A DNA stretch of 64,000 nucleotides from Dysidea avara (GCF_963678975.1 NC_089277.1:25122672-25186671), one strand, 5' to 3'; counted from the first letter of the stretch, positions 12,601 to 24,356 are shown. Program-made: numbers and translations. Notes: a model not told the origin generated them from the letters alone.

Positions 12601-14834
12601 CCCGTATTCATAGAAAATAAGTAAAATTAGTGCTATATTATGCATCTTATCATTTGGATTTACTATCGTGATAACTATCGTATCATGATGCAATTATTGT
12701 GATTAATCGATTTAGTTGCAAACTTATTATCGCACATCACTAATGTTCACATCAAGTTGATGCCTGATGAAGTCAATGCCATTTATAAGCTCCCTGGTTC
12801 TTGCTTACAATTGTGTATATACGTAAGTACCCTCAGATTTTTAAGTAATACATATACTTTCACTCACAGGTGTGTATTAGAAAGACGTAGTGTGGCAGAA
12901 ATTCAGTGGAGCTGGCCAGTGGGTATGTTCATCACACACAACGCACAATTGTGTGTACATGCACTTTAATGTATAGTTTTTATTGTGCTGCTACAAATTA
13001 AGTAGCTACCTACATGTACAGTTTTTTTTAAAGATATAAAATGTACCATTATAGAGGAAAACTTTTGTTGTGAATTTGGTGATTTGTTATAAATTTGCCA
13101 AACCATCAATTGCTTGTAGCGTAGCTTATTGTGATGGTGTAGAAAAAGCTCCCAAAGATTAGTTAGCCATTCTATAATGATCAGACAATTTCATAGGACA
13201 ATTTGTAATTGACAATGTGACTGGCCAATATATGTATATATGTAAGCCCTATATTACATTTTACCAGAAGTAGCCAATGGCTGACTGTGTTATGTTTACA
13301 TTTGTAGAACATGTGTAGATACCATATTAGTGTGTGGGGATACTGTGTATTTAAGACACCTGGAACCAATTAAAAGTGTCCTAATTTTCTAGGTCAATTT
13401 ACATGCTAAGGGATACTTTGGGACCTTAACTAAGTGTCCAGGTTACTCACATATTGTCATTTTCAGGTGTTCTGATAAACAGGTTTCGCTATACATTCAT
13501 ACAGACATGTACGTATGAACATACATATGTATTTTTATTTTATTTTTAGCATTGAGTTTTGCTGGATACATCGCATGTCTGTACCTGGTGTACATCCTCT
13601 GTGCTGTACTACTGCAGATAGCCAGTGCTGTGATATGTAACCTGTGTATCCTGTGTGCCAATGTGTACAACCTTGTGTTTGGAATCCTCCTCTTCAGCAA
13701 TATAGTGAGTAGTCTCTAAGAAACATGTATTATTTGTTTGTACTGATTGTATACATACAAATTTTTGAGGGACGTGATTTTTGCGGATTTTGCTTGTCCA
13801 CAGAATTTTCAACCTCTAAAATTATTGATTATCAGGAATGACTCATTGCTGAATATTAGGTAATATGAGTGAGGAACAAGTGATCCTCGAAAAGGAAACT
13901 GTGAAAATCCTGAAAACGTGAAAATTATTTACTTGAACAATTTGTATGTATACAGTAGTCATACAACTTTTGTTAAAAATTCTTCTGCTGACAGATATCA
14001 TAGTAGTAGCAGCATAATACTATTAACATTGTTCATTAGTGATAGTAGTTATAAATCCTGCCACCATTATAGTTTATGACAGTCCTTCTTACAAGATGTA
14101 TGCGTAGTGCTTACACTTAGCCATGTAGAAATTAATGCGCAGTACTGCACCGGATAAATAAGTACGCCACTGTAATTTGTATGCTGACTGTGTAGTTTCT
14201 AAACCTTATTAGTTGAAAATAAAATCCGTTGCAAAATAAACTAGTGACAGGACCCTGACTTGTACTCAATGGGGCAGTACTTATAGTATTTGGCTGCCAC
14301 TGAAGTAGGGGGATATCTAACATTGTAGTAAAGTATGCCATTTGTATTGGCTCAGCCAGCTGACTGTACAATTGCTAAGCCATAATAAAATCCCCAGCAA
14401 CTTGAAATTTTTACTAGGAATTTTTGTTTGTGACTAACCACCTTGAATCCTTATAAAGCAATTTTTACCACATCTTCAAATGTGGTGTACTGTATACATT
14501 CTTTACTACTGGAATTTTCATTTAGTTTTCTGGCTTCTATCTGGCGGCATTTGCATTCCTCCTACTTGGTTTGGTGGTATATAACACAAGGGTAGCTCCT
14601 AGTGCAGATAAAGACCAGTCACCTTTTACACTCATCTACTGGCAATCATACTGTAACTCACTGTGGTGTGAATGGAGATGTGTTTGTAGAAAGAGTGATC
14701 CTGAACTAGCACCACTGTTAAATGGGACTGGAAGTGGTGTGAATTCTGAAAGAACTGAAGAGCTACGGTCACCACAACCTTCAGTATCTGATGATACTAA
14801 CTTGGATGATAAGAAAACAATACCAGTGATGTAG
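2503..14834 (+). CDS. SLC35F1/F2-like: SLC35F1/F2-like solute carrier, copy A (7 exons)
   Basis: Multi-pass membrane protein of the drug/metabolite transporter superfamily, SLC35F branch; substrate unknown from sequence. Exons: 2503-2525, 7159-7456, 8309-8468, 9242-9398, 12870-12922, 13550-13704, 14526-14834. All junctions are GT-AG and phases agree, giving 1155 nt and 384 residues. Family resemblance is clear at GQMLAF (17-22), [18 protein letters not shown] (97-107), [10 protein letters not shown], the short exon-5 segment ending IQWSWPV, and [15 protein letters not shown] (283-297). Hydrophobic segments are spread through residues 9-300; the tail after about 310 is soluble, acidic, and holds ELAPLL (342-347), an ExxxLL sorting-type motif. 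The ATG at 2503 follows an in-frame TAG, but that TAG could be an acceptor (GTGTAG), so a further N-terminal exon upstream is possible. Intron 1 is 4.6 kb and full of MITEs; intron 4 holds a 3.1-kb hAT insertion. Confidence 0.88.
2563..2888. mobile_element. MITE with ATGCATCTATCAATGTCA ends (shared by both copies)
   Basis: Begins ATGCATCTATCAATGTCA and ends with TGACATTGATAGATGCAT; subterminal arms repeat CCCCACCT and ACCTGGGG blocks. A second small hairpin (2699-2752) built on AATCACTAGCAATA lies inside. It starts about 40 bases after SLC35F exon 1. The homologous copy is at 43893-44463, so it predates the duplication. Related truncated ends are seen near 53690-53850. Confidence 0.7.
3016..3102. 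mobile_element. 87-bp hairpin MITE with 11-bp target duplication, copy A
   Basis: Almost the whole element folds: AGTCTCGTGTAGCCAGACC at the left, GGTCTGGCTACGTGAGACT at the right, arms extending into the CTTTTTTCTTTTGTGTG stem. Flanked by AGTATTACTAT on both sides (3005-3015, 3103-3113). A 9-11-bp duplication fits Mutator-like elements. Present in both duplication copies. Confidence 0.8.
3684..4185. mobile_element. hAT-type MITE (CAGTGTTGGG), copy A only
   Basis: Ends CAGTGTTGGG and CCCAACACTG; 8-bp duplication GTACTAGA at 3676-3683 and 4186-4193. The empty site in copy B is 45248-45255 (one GTACTAGA). The interior is built of GTAACT/GTTAC-type repeats on both strands. End sequence and 8-bp duplication are typical of hAT-derived MITEs. 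Confidence 0.9.
4673..4995. repeat. Inverted-repeat element with CAGGAGCTTATGAGG ends, copy A
   Basis: Left arm CAGGAGCTTATGAGG plus GCGAAGGAGCATGAAAC; right arm complementary, but part of it (a GCCGCC block) is deleted here and kept in copy B. The minus-strand ORF of 116 codons across it is probably incidental. Present in both copies. Confidence 0.55.
5836..6486. mobile_element. 650-bp MITE with 34-bp terminal inverted repeats, copy A
   Basis: Left end CATACGTGACCGAATTTTGG followed by AAAACCGTCGATAT; right end is the complement with a few changes (ATATCGACGGTTTTCTAAAA and on). The GTGACC at the ends resembles the TGTGACC family elsewhere in the window. It lies in intron 1 of the transporter and is shared with copy B. 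Confidence 0.75.
7470..7550. repeat. (TG)n microsatellite in intron 2, copy A
   Basis: TG/TGCG run starting about 15 bases after the exon 2 donor; complementary to the CA run in intron 4. Confidence 0.9.
7757..7816. repeat. Triplicated CATGTTTTCATGTTGTAAA unit
   Basis: Three tandem units of about 21 bases; copy B has fewer (around 48853-48878). A simple length difference between the duplicates. Confidence 0.7.
9418..9605. repeat. (CA)n microsatellite in intron 4, copy A
   Basis: Imperfect CA/CACG run beginning about 20 bases after the exon 4 donor. The many THTHT-type ORFs over it are artefacts. Confidence 0.95.
9812..10130. repeat. 319-bp near-perfect palindrome
   Basis: Reads TCTAATCCAAAACAGCC at the left and its complement at the right; arms of about 150 bases with few mismatches. 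The two arms therefore show the same short ORF on opposite strands, which is an artefact of the palindrome. Confidence 0.85.
10405..11680. repeat. Tandem satellite array with higher-order structure
   Basis: Basic monomers of about 30 bases share the core TAGCTGAWCTCTCTACA, alternating between forms preceded by TTTCTTTG, CTTCT and TTTGTTTG. A variant GCTGAATTCTGTACAGG recurs at 10571, 10754 and 10937, which shows a 183-base higher-order unit, and again at 11246. The array sits inside the hAT element at 9636-12742. A TGTGACC-type MITE end lies about 120 bases to its left without a partner on the right. Confidence 0.85.
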
Positions 14835-14940
14835 TTGTGTCCTAGGTTGATTAACAAATTAATTATTTATAAATTTTTAATGAACAGCATATATATTTTT
14901 TAATATATTGATATTTATTGTTTATTCTGTACAGTGTACT

Positions 14941-15140
14941 GTACACAAGGAAATTTTGATGTAAGAAAAATTTGATGAACTCACACTTCAGCTGATTTGA
15001 TGAATAAAACGTTGACGAAATCAAGAAATTGTAGACAAAACCTGTACTTTTAAAGGCGCCTATAAACATTCAACAAATTCAAATTTGACAAATTAAACCA
15101 ATTTGTCAAATTTTTCTGACATCAAAATTTCCTTGTGTAC
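14941..15140. mobile_element. 200-bp MITE with GTACACAAGGAAATTTTGAT ends, copy A only
   Basis: Perfect terminal repeats GTACACAAGGAAATTTTGAT and complement, starting 107 bases after the copy A stop codon, so it probably lies in the 3' UTR. Copy B has no insert at the homologous site (about 53070). Confidence 0.8.
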
Positions 15141-15406
15141 GGTTACTGTTTTAATATTTAAAATTAGCACCTCTTATACGTAGCTATATTTTAAGGTGGC
15201 GCTAAAGCAATAACGCGCATTCTTGACAACAATCTGTTGTGTCTCAACATGGTCCCAATTGAAAGTTAGTACTTAATTTTGCATACAAATAAACTATGCA
15301 TACAGGAATCTATATCATTCGTAGAGAGTATAAAGCGTAGAACTGCTCTGAAACCAAGAAATCGGTGGTACTTAGTTGACCACAGAAGACGCGTTATCTC
15401 TCAATA

Positions 15407-15841
15407 AGGCCCCTATTTGGTGATTATTAGTTTCTCATCCACCGCCCGCATCCTTCTTAAGCTACCGCATGGTAAGCCATCATTTACTCTGTGCATGCTC
15501 AGAAGAACACGTGATACCAAACTGTTATAATGTTTTGTTGATGAACGCTACAATGCGCTATATATCGCCAGGAGAACTGCTGTTTCCTTAGCAAATTGCT
15601 GTTCCCTTAGCAAATTGCTGTTCAGGCTTTCAGTTGACTGTCGAAAAACAGTTGGCGATCACGAAAAGTAGAATCAGCTGGTGAAGGAAATCTTTGTAGT
15701 AAAAAGGAAAGACAATTTGGACAAGGTCTGTACATCAGTGTGTTAATATTATAAAATAATGGCCTAATGGAATACCCTCCCGCCCGCATCATAATAATTA
15801 GAAAGCTGGATGAGAAACTAATAATCACCAAATAGGGGCCT
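15407..15841. mobile_element. Hairpin MITE, 435 bp
   Basis: Terminal inverted repeats of about 34 bp (AGGCCCCTATTTGGTGATTA and onward, 15407-15441; complement 15808-15841). The interior is non-coding. Its right end abuts the left flank of the larger palindromic element starting at 15846. A target duplication is not clear. Confidence 0.65.
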
Positions 15842-15845
15842 AACC

Positions 15846-18800
15846 TAGGGTCCGCAATCCGAAAAACCAACTTTTACAAATCGATCCCCCTACCATTGTG
15901 GGATGTTCATTGTGGTATCCCATTGCTAGATCCACTATGAAACCGGAGGCACAATTATTGTCTTCACAGAAATATCGATTTTAGTATTTCGTGAGATGCA
16001 AAAATTATTTTTTAAATTTCGTGCTCCACACAAAGAACAGGATAGAACTTGCTGCTTAGCTAGATACTATCTAGAGTTAATGTAGTTAAAAAGTATGCAC
16101 AGTAATAAGCAAATGATTCACTGGGTTCCCGGCACAGGGTTGCTTTCTCTCAAAAAGCAGAAAACGAAACACAAATTTTCGAATTCAAACTTCCCTACCA
16201 GCCAAGGCAAGAAAAGCCAACTCTTCCTCATAGTGATGTGATAAGGTTGGATGCATAGTCTGTCTATACTGTTAGTCTGGAAAGGATCTGAGACTTCTCA
16301 CCATCTGGGTGAAGAACGTCAAAATTTTCGTGCGTCATTTCAAGGGGTTCTCTCAATGGTACCAAAGTGCTTTCCAGTACTTCTGATGCCACACTGGTCA
16401 CTTAATTTTGTTTAAAATGATGATAAACGATGGATCAAAACGTTTGGTAGTAGTAGTAGTTGGTGGGGACTATTCTACGGAACGGAACGGAACGGAATGA
16501 TGGACTAAACCACGGAACGGAACGCTTTCTCAAATTGAAGCTTGCAACTTACCATTGCTGAAACTTCCCTTATAAGTTAGCAGTGGCATCTCCAGTGGGT
16601 GATTAAACATAAGATAAAAAGAATTAACGGATCGATTGTGGGTTTTTGTTGGTTGTCATTAGTAACGAAGTATTATTGTGGGATGAGCTGTATCAGTGAT
16701 GTTCATCCATACGGAAGGGAACTTTATGTGAGCTGTTTTTCTTATTTAGACTTTAGAAAACAGTCTGGGCCGGTCTTTCAAGTCATAAGTCAGTGTATAA
16801 ATAAAGCAAGCAGGAAGATACTGGTAACAGGAAAGAGCCAGCTGAATTAAAACTTGAAGAATTTTCAGTGTGTGTGGAGCAAATATTTTGGCAGACCGCA
16901 AGGAGGGTATATTCTGCAAACATCACTGAAGTGTATGCATGGAGTTATTTATATATTAACAGCTGGTGCAATGGACTAATGCTGTATTCAATAGTGAGCT
17001 GATTTTATCTGTTGCACAATTCAAGGATGTGTCTGACTGCTAGCCTTGAATCAGGCTAAATGCCAAAACTCCAAGATCAGCCAAATCTCTATTATAAGCC
17101 GCATGTGAAACCATGCCCGTAGCCACCAGGCAAACATGATTTGGACCAGGATGTGTGTGTAATTTTAATGTATCTAGTCAGACCTGAAATGGAACACACA
17201 TTAATTACATACCACCTAAGAATCCTAGGATTACTTAAGTGTAACATTTCACATGCTTCACTTCAAACAAAACAGGTTAAATTTGTTCGTCTATTTTCAA
17301 GTGATTCCCAGTCCAGCTGGTCCATGAAATTACAATGGGATCACATGTATTTGTTACAGTGTGGGCTGTCCTGTGTTGGATCTACTCTAGAGTTGAAATT
17401 TCAAGGTAGACTCACTGCCAATGTACTGACACTAGTACTGTTGTAACATGTTTAAGTGTAGGACAAATGAAATAGTAATGCTATGTATACAAATTTTTCA
17501 TAATGAAATTGATATCCCATTTTGATTTGTACTTCCACTTTGCAACATATTCAAGAACAAGAAGCTACCACACTTAATCTCCAACCACTGTCATTAATTA
17601 ACCAAGATCTCACTAGTCTGTAATTCACCTTACTGTAGTGATTTTATTGATTCATCTGTATGTTTTCTTCATTTTCCTTTGAAGTTGTACCAAGAGTTCA
17701 TAATAAGGTGGAGAGTGTCTAACTTGAATGCATTCACCAAACACCCTGCTTAAAGTAACACCTCGGCCTTATTTCAGAACAAAGGCTTTACCTTCTTCAG
17801 CAATACTAATCAACAGTTTTCTATCCCCCAGTAAAGGTGTTGATTTGATGAAAGGTGAACTTTACGCAGGGTGTTTGTACAGGCCATACTGAGAGTTAGA
17901 CACTCTCCCCCATACAAATCAGTATTACGAACTCTTGGTTGTACAGGATAGGTAAACAAAGATAAGTTTCTCTCCCATCTTATTCTAGGATTTCTATTGA
18001 CAAGGAAAATTCAATTATTTGTATACAGGCTCAAAATTGAGAAAATATAAAGAAAGTGAATTAATATTATACAGTCAGTTTGCTTTTGGATATTTAATGT
18101 CTCCAACCACAACAAAAATTCGATGAATCCATGCATCTCATCACTGGTTTTCTGAACATTCTGAAAGTGATACCTCACTCAATCAACCATATATTCTGTT
18201 TATTAGACTGAATAAAGTCATGATTACCTAAACAATCACTTAATTAATGTTTTATAATTATCCTATTCCATTTTCCTGGAGGTTCCACTGATAAAATGCA
18301 ATTTCAGCAATGATTGCAGCAAGCCAAGCTGCAAGTTGATTCAGAAAGCATTCCATTCTGTAAAATAGACCCCATCCAGAATTCAACTCAGTACTCAGGC
18401 TGAGATATCTGACAATAGTCCACTACTCTGTTAATGAATCATTGATGTTCACACAATATAGCCTCCTTGAGGTATCTGAATGTTTGCTCCTCACACACTG
18501 CACAAAATTCCTTTAGATTCTGCTTAGACTAAGTTGATTCAGCTTGTCACCATACTTGTTTCCTTTGTAGTGTAGCTATACACATACTGATTTATGCCGA
18601 TTAGAAAGGCTGGGCCTCAGACTGTACATTCTAAAGTCAAGTAAGTAAAAATAATTCACATACTAGTAAAAACAAGTCATGCATTAAGTTCCCTACTTGA
18701 TATATCCGAAGATGAACACACTGAGTCAGCTATTCCCACAATTAGTACTTCGTTACTAATGACAACCAACAAGAACCCACAATCGATCCTTAAATTCGTT

Positions 18801-19833
18801 TTTATCTTTCTTGTGGTACGTTTGATTACCTGCTGGAAGTGCCACTGATAACTTGTACAGCAATGGTAAGCTGCAAGCTTCAATCTGAGAAAGCATTCCG
18901 TTCCGCAGTTTAGTCCATCATTCCGTTCCGTTCTGTAGAATAGACCCCACCGTAGTAGTTGGTGTTTCTGTGATTTCATATGATGCAGTATACCAGCAGC
19001 TCACCAGGAGCTCCACCCAGCTCGAATCAAAAATGAAAGATTTTGTGCTTTTTTCGGTTTGTTTTTGGATGTTTTGTAGCATAATGGTGATGTAGGGTGA
19101 TCTAGTGAAGATTTGAAGTTGCTGTGGAGCGTGAGAGGTGAAGTCAAATTTGGACGATTTTGCTGCTTCCCTTGGTGCATAGCTTAGAGCGAGGCTTGGA
19201 AGCTGTGGATGAAATAATAATGGACAACCGCTGCTACCAAACGTTCAGTGACATCTTTTGCCATAGTTTTAGTCAATAATTGATGATTGTTGTGGCTGCA
19301 GAGGCGCTGGAAATGGCTAGAAAGTGCGACACGATTCTTTGATGCTGCAGAAAAATTTGACGCTTGTCACCCAGATGGTGAGAAGTCTCAGATCTTTTCC
19401 AAACTAACAGCATAGACAGATTATGCACCCAACCATATCGAAACACTATGAGGAAGAGTTGGCTTCTCTTGCCCTGGGTGGTGGGGCAGTTTGAATTCGA
19501 AACTTTGTATTTCTTTGTCTGTTTTTTCAAAGAAAGCAACCCTGTGTCAGGAACCCAGCAAATCAATCACTTAGTTCTGTGCGTACTTTTCAACTACAAC
19601 AACTCTGGATATGATCTGGCTAAGTAGCAAGTTTCATCCGGTCCTTTTTGTGGAGCATGAAATTTTAAAAATAAATTTTGCATCTTGCGAGATACTGAAA
19701 ACAATATTTCTGTGAAGACAACAATCGTGCCTCTGGTTTCATGGTGGATCTAGCAATGGGATACTACAATGAACATCCCACAATGGTAGGGGGATTGATT
19801 TGTATAAGTTGATTTTCCGGATTGCGGACCCTA
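15846..19833. mobile_element. 4-kb degenerate palindromic DNA element
   Basis: Ends are TAGGGTCCGCAATCCG and its complement (15846 and 19833), flanked by CCTAACC and CCTGACC, a likely 7-bp target duplication with one mismatch. Inverted homology runs deep: 15846-16400 pairs with about 19270-19833, 16450-16720 with about 18680-18970, about 16858-16935 with about 18440-18520, and 17690-17760 with about 17840-17940 around the centre near 17,800. Arms differ by many substitutions and indels (a block at 18970-19230 is only on the right). A GGAACGGAAC-type microrepeat at 16484-16525 recurs inverted near 18890-18940. No transposase is legible. Confidence 0.65.
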
Positions 19834-20788
19834 CCTGACCTCAAGTTTTAGCTCCAATACTTCACATGTGAAAGCATACTATTACAAGCAAGTCGAAATA
19901 CATGGCGTTTACAAGCAGATGAGAGCCTTGTTCCACCGTTCGCACCAAGTGAAGAAGCCATAGAATGGATATATGATATACCGATACGTATAATTATTCA
20001 GACACTATTGCTTACCATTCTTACGAAGTTTCGTGGCTGTTCAACTCGTGTCTACAAAGAAAAGTTAATGTTTGTAACAGGCTGTAAGGCGAGTCGAAAC
20101 AAATAATAATTATTAGTGGCGTTTGTTTTCACGTTGTCAAGGTTGTTAATTTGTTGTAAAGGTGAGTTACATTCCACCTGAACTGTGTAACAGCAGCTGC
20201 TTGTTGTTTTTGCTAACAACTCACCTGTTATTCGTGGCTGTTTTTACGCTTGGTAAGTTTATTATGGTGTAGCGCCGAATTAGCCCCCGCCTGATTTACC
20301 ACAAATTGCGTAGTATATGATATGTTGCGTCATGTGTATTTGCTATGGATTCTTGCGCGCTTCATTGCTTTATCCCCGGTTCTAGCAGGAATGGCCAAGA
20401 TGACATCTACTTTCACGTAAAACGCAACAGCTTAATATGGCCTTTTTCATGGTACAAAGTAGGGGGTTTAATATTACACATAAAACCATTGGCAATGAAA
20501 ATATTGGCTCACCCCAACAATCCAGGCGCGAACTTTTAACTAATCCCGGTGATACAAGGCTAGATCACTCCTTGCTTGAATACTTCAGCTAGTTATACCG
20601 TTCGTGACGAACGTTATACATGATACAAATAATTTTATAAAAATCACCATCTCAATCCAATAGTCGCATACCCCGGCTGAGCACTAATTATTAGTGAAGC
20701 GCTCGCTATATTGCGTGGGCGAGTTGCAATGGAGAAGCATTCCTTTCGTGAATGTTTAATTCATCAACTTTTCAATGGTCAATAGCCA
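19834..20788. other. Unassigned spacer
   Basis: Between the 4-kb palindrome and the LINE. Contains one short ORF at 20345-20539 starting MDSCALHCFIPGSSRNG, which I do not recognise. No RNA gene seen. Confidence 0.5.
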
Positions 20789-21427
20789 TTGTACATCATG
20801 CTAATATCAAATGTTGTCAATAAAGCATCTAGAACACTCAATTTCTTAAAACGCAATCTAAACAAATGTTCAAAACAAGTTAAAGAATCAGCTTACCTAA
20901 CAATGGTGAGACCACAACTAGAGTATGCATCTGCTGTCTGGGATCCCTACCACGTTGGAGATATTTCAGAGTTAGAGAAAGTACAACGAAGAGCAGCGCG
21001 CTGGGTGTTGAATGACTATGGCAGATTCAGTTCAGTTTCTCTAATGTTGGATCAGCTGAAATGGCCTACATTACAAATTCGTCGGAAATTATCTAGGTTA
21101 CAAATATTGCATAAGATACACTACCAACAGTTATCACTCCAAATTCCTCATTATTACTTACCAAAAACACGACCAACAAGACAATACCACCATCTTCACT
21201 ATATTTTACCTACCTCATCCACCACGGCATACCAAAACAGCTATTTCTCAAGAACAATAAACGAGTGGAACATACTACCAACTGACACAATTGAAATTGC
21301 AGATACTGATCTATTTACAGCTAGACTCCAATCATATTATTGTACCTAATGTATTTGTTTATGTGATTCCTGAGCACACCAGCAGGGCTGACTGCTCAGT
21401 AAACAATAATAATAATAATAATAATAA
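20789..21427 (+). mobile_element. 5'-truncated LINE with (AAT)n tail
   Basis: The ORF 20789-21349 matches the C-terminal part of CR1/Rex-type LINE reverse transcriptases: KASRTLNFLKRNL, MVRPQLEYASAVWDPY, LEKVQRRAARWVLNDYGR, WPTLQIRRK. It ends at a TAA, followed by a short 3' UTR and an (AAT)n run at about 21404-21427, typical of LINEs that end in microsatellites. The catalytic RT core and endonuclease are missing, so this is a dead 5'-truncated copy. Its 5' junction is near 20,800. Confidence 0.8.
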
Positions 21428-22664
21428 CACGTTAAACTATTTTGATCACATGATCCAACTTTGTAAATGTAATCAAATAAATATTAATTTTTAAAAAAAT
21501 GGTCAATATAAAACTTTCAAGTTAGCTGTTTGCAGATCTCCAGAATGTAAACCTGTGGAAAAAACGGTCACATTTTAATTGGTGAATTTAAAAAAATCTT
21601 TATCATGCACACACACACACACACACACTCACACACTACACTACACTACATATTCACATAAAAATAAAACACTACAAGGTATGGTAAGGGTTGTTTACAT
21701 TAGTTAATTTTGTGGTCCACCACATATAGCAACAAGGGAAATGTGTATCTGTGATCAAGAATTTAATTTAGATTCTAATATGGTCAGACTACCTTTGTCA
21801 ACTAGAGATGAACTGACTTTTGGTAAAAAGCGAGGGGTAGCCAATGCCTTGGGACTCTTGTACACTATGTGAGAAATCCAATCAGAAATACACAAATATT
21901 TTAGAAACCAAATCCTAAATCCAAAATCACATAAAAATAATGGAGAAAGTGAGTTTAACAAAGTAGACAATGATCGATCACGAATAACTAAAACAAGATG
22001 TAGATCAACAACTGTACAGGTAGTTACTAGTTAGCAATCTCACTAAATGCTTTTAAAATACATAAAGATTGGGACTCTCGTACACACCATTTGGGTGCTT
22101 TGCGTGGGCGTTGGCAACCCCTCTGGTACACCATTTCGGTGTTTTGCATGGGCGTTGACTACCCCTTGAAAAAACAAAAACAAAAAGACTATGCAGAAGA
22201 TGAGCCCTGCTCAACTACGTGGGTTTCTTTGTACAAAGCATACACTCACCTTATTTGCACAGTGCCCAATTGTCATCATGGACGCTTCCACCTCCCACCG
22301 TGCACTAAAGTAATAGAAACATCATTAAAACAATAATATAAGCATTAATATATATTATTATAACATAACACAGCAGCTCAATATTACAGCATGATAAACA
22401 AACCAAAGTATTTATACAGAAAACTATGCCCTAGACATTTAATCGTCTTTGAGCAAGGCCATTTTAACGAAGGTGCAAATTGTGCGTGGGCGGGCAATTC
22501 ATTACATTCTGTTCGCCGTTTATAACTATCACTGGCAAACTAATGTATATACAATATCAAAGAACGTATATATTTAAACAGTTGCATGATACTTATAGAC
22601 TGTTTTTCTCCCCTCCGCATCCTCCCACCCACCCACCCCCTATATGATATATGTGCTATACAGG
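21428..22664. other. Unassigned spacer
   Basis: AT-rich, with a (CA)n run at 21606-21632 and the short duplication at 22077-22167. Only short ORFs without family signatures. Confidence 0.5.
22077..22167. repeat. Short direct duplication
   Basis: Two tandem units of about 50 bases share TACACCATTT, GGTG, TTTGC and TGGGCGTTG. No gene is recognised around it. Confidence 0.6.
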
Positions 22665-23340
22665 TAGTCCAGTCATTTTATGGTTTAACCTTTAACTAAT
22701 TGCAACACAAATGGTTTCAGCAGTTTCTAGCACAGAAAAATGTGCTCTATAACATATCAAAAGTCCCGGAAAATCCCATAAGGGGAAAGTGACCTTTTGC
22801 ATGACCTTTTTTGCCATTTTTAGCAAAAAATTAGGATTTGTGCTTCTATTTCAGCTATACATTATCCAAACTATTTATATTTGGTATCAAATGATTGCTC
22901 TCACTATAAGGAACAAGATGACACTTGTTTGGTATCCATAGCTTAATCTGTTCCAAAGTTATCATCATTTACTGGACAAAACTGATATTATTTAGTCCCG
23001 CCCACGCATTTACTTAAATTTTGGTTTAAGCTATTTATTGCTTGTCTAATGATAGTTTTCCCATGGCAAGGGACTATTTTCATAACAGAGGGTCATAATG
23101 AAGACTAGAAGGTGCATGTGTTACCATGGAAACCGAGAAATAGCATAGCTTTAATGCTTTATATACAATTCGGTTGTTTTCATTCTCCATTGTCATGAAG
23201 ATGGATTTAATTCTTTACAACTCGAAACCTGACATTGTACAAGTTAAGTTAGGTACATACACAATGACACACGTTAACCATAGCCGTGGTAGGGGAAAAG
23301 CTATTCCCTTGTGTATATAAATGGTAAGTTTCGCTTTCAT

Positions 23341-24356
23341 TCAGCTAGTGTTGGTATCTGAATCATCTTCTTCATGGATTGAGGTGTCTGAGTTGGTGCA
23401 GCCTGTTCCCTTGCAGTTGCCACAAACAGAAGAGCATTTCACCTTGTATTTCTTGCAAGTGCATCTCATGCTGCTGCAGTCAGTGTGGCAGTTACATCTA
23501 ATCATTTTCAACAGCTCATCTGGAGCAGGTGATAGATCGGTTAGCACAGGCATCAGTTTACCATCATAGTCTTTCTACCCCCAAGCAGTTGGCTGCATTT
23601 CACTGGCATCACCTTTCCACTCTTGTGTTTGGAATTATACACGGAAACTGTGATATTTAGCAACAGCTGAAGTAGGTGGCAAAGTTTGTGGAAGAACAAC
23701 TGTAGTGTTTTTAGCTACCTATTCACAAAACGCTTGTATTGGAGAGAGTTTAATCCTTCCTTTGTACTTCCACTGTATAAATCTACTAGTGCTTGCTCTC
23801 CTGCAGCCACGGTGTCATTTGGTGTAGTTGCTACTGCACTGAACACTTTGGCCTGCATTTGAAAGTATTTACTGGACTTTACCTTTCCCAATGTCATATA
23901 GCTGTGGTGTTGTGGCACATCCAAGTATTGCATGTAGGAAGAGAATGTTGTATATAGCATATAAAAGCCAAGTTTCTCTTTGACAGCAGTTATGTTCCAC
24001 AGCCTGGGTTTCATAGTGGCTTTTTTGGCTCTGATCTGAAAAAATATGTTGTGTGATTCCAAGCAGGCATGATAACACAGCAATACAAGAAGATCGGTGT
24101 CATCACCAACTAACACAGTGTCTGCTACTCTGGCTAATTCTACTGCTTTTTTGTAATGTACAATCATCACATCAGCATCTCCTGAAGCATGGTATACTTT
24201 ACAATTTCTTTCCAAGAAGCAGCTAAGCATATTAATGAACTGATACTTGTTGATACTGTTCAATAAAAAAGTACCCTTCTTCATGTTCAGCTTTGTATCT
24301 TTGGTGAATGACACAGCCACTCCGGAGTACCCTTTGGCCCTCTTCAGATGTACCAT
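23341..24356 (-). pseudogene. CXC-domain transposon-type gene, left arm (broken)
   Basis: Fragments 24356-23715 and 23553-23341. The first has KVYHASGDADVMIVHY, VLVGDDTDLLVLLCYHA, then GEQALVDLYSGSTKEGL. A piece reading HAILGCATTPQLYDIGKGK (expected GCDTT...GIGKG of the family) is in another frame at 24078-23869, showing a frameshift. After a stop region, the C-terminal part has LTDLSPAPDELLKMIRCNC followed by a Cys-rich CXC array (about 16-50 of that ORF) and an acidic end. The gene is therefore disrupted. Function of the family is not established. Confidence 0.65.

Larger units (their letters stand above)
9636..12742. mobile_element. 3.1-kb non-autonomous hAT element in intron 4, copy A only
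   Basis: Ends TAGTGATGTGCCATAAT and ATTATCGCACATCACTA, flanked by the 8-bp duplication ATGTTCAC (9628-9635, 12743-12750). The empty site in copy B is 50865-50872 (ACGTTCAC, one substitution). No transposase is present. Contents from left: a 319-bp palindrome (9812-10130), a small CCAAAGC/GCTTTGG hairpin (10158-10187), one TGTGACC-family left end (10286-10310), a 1.3-kb satellite array (10405-11680), a repeated TGACTGCTCTATTAG motif (11691-11730), and an A-rich region (12250-12295). Confidence 0.85.

Noticed and set aside
20345..20539. Short ORF with a THAP-like look (Cys/His spacing at its start)
   Set aside because: The spacing and the Trp/Pro positions needed for a THAP domain are not met; length is far too short.
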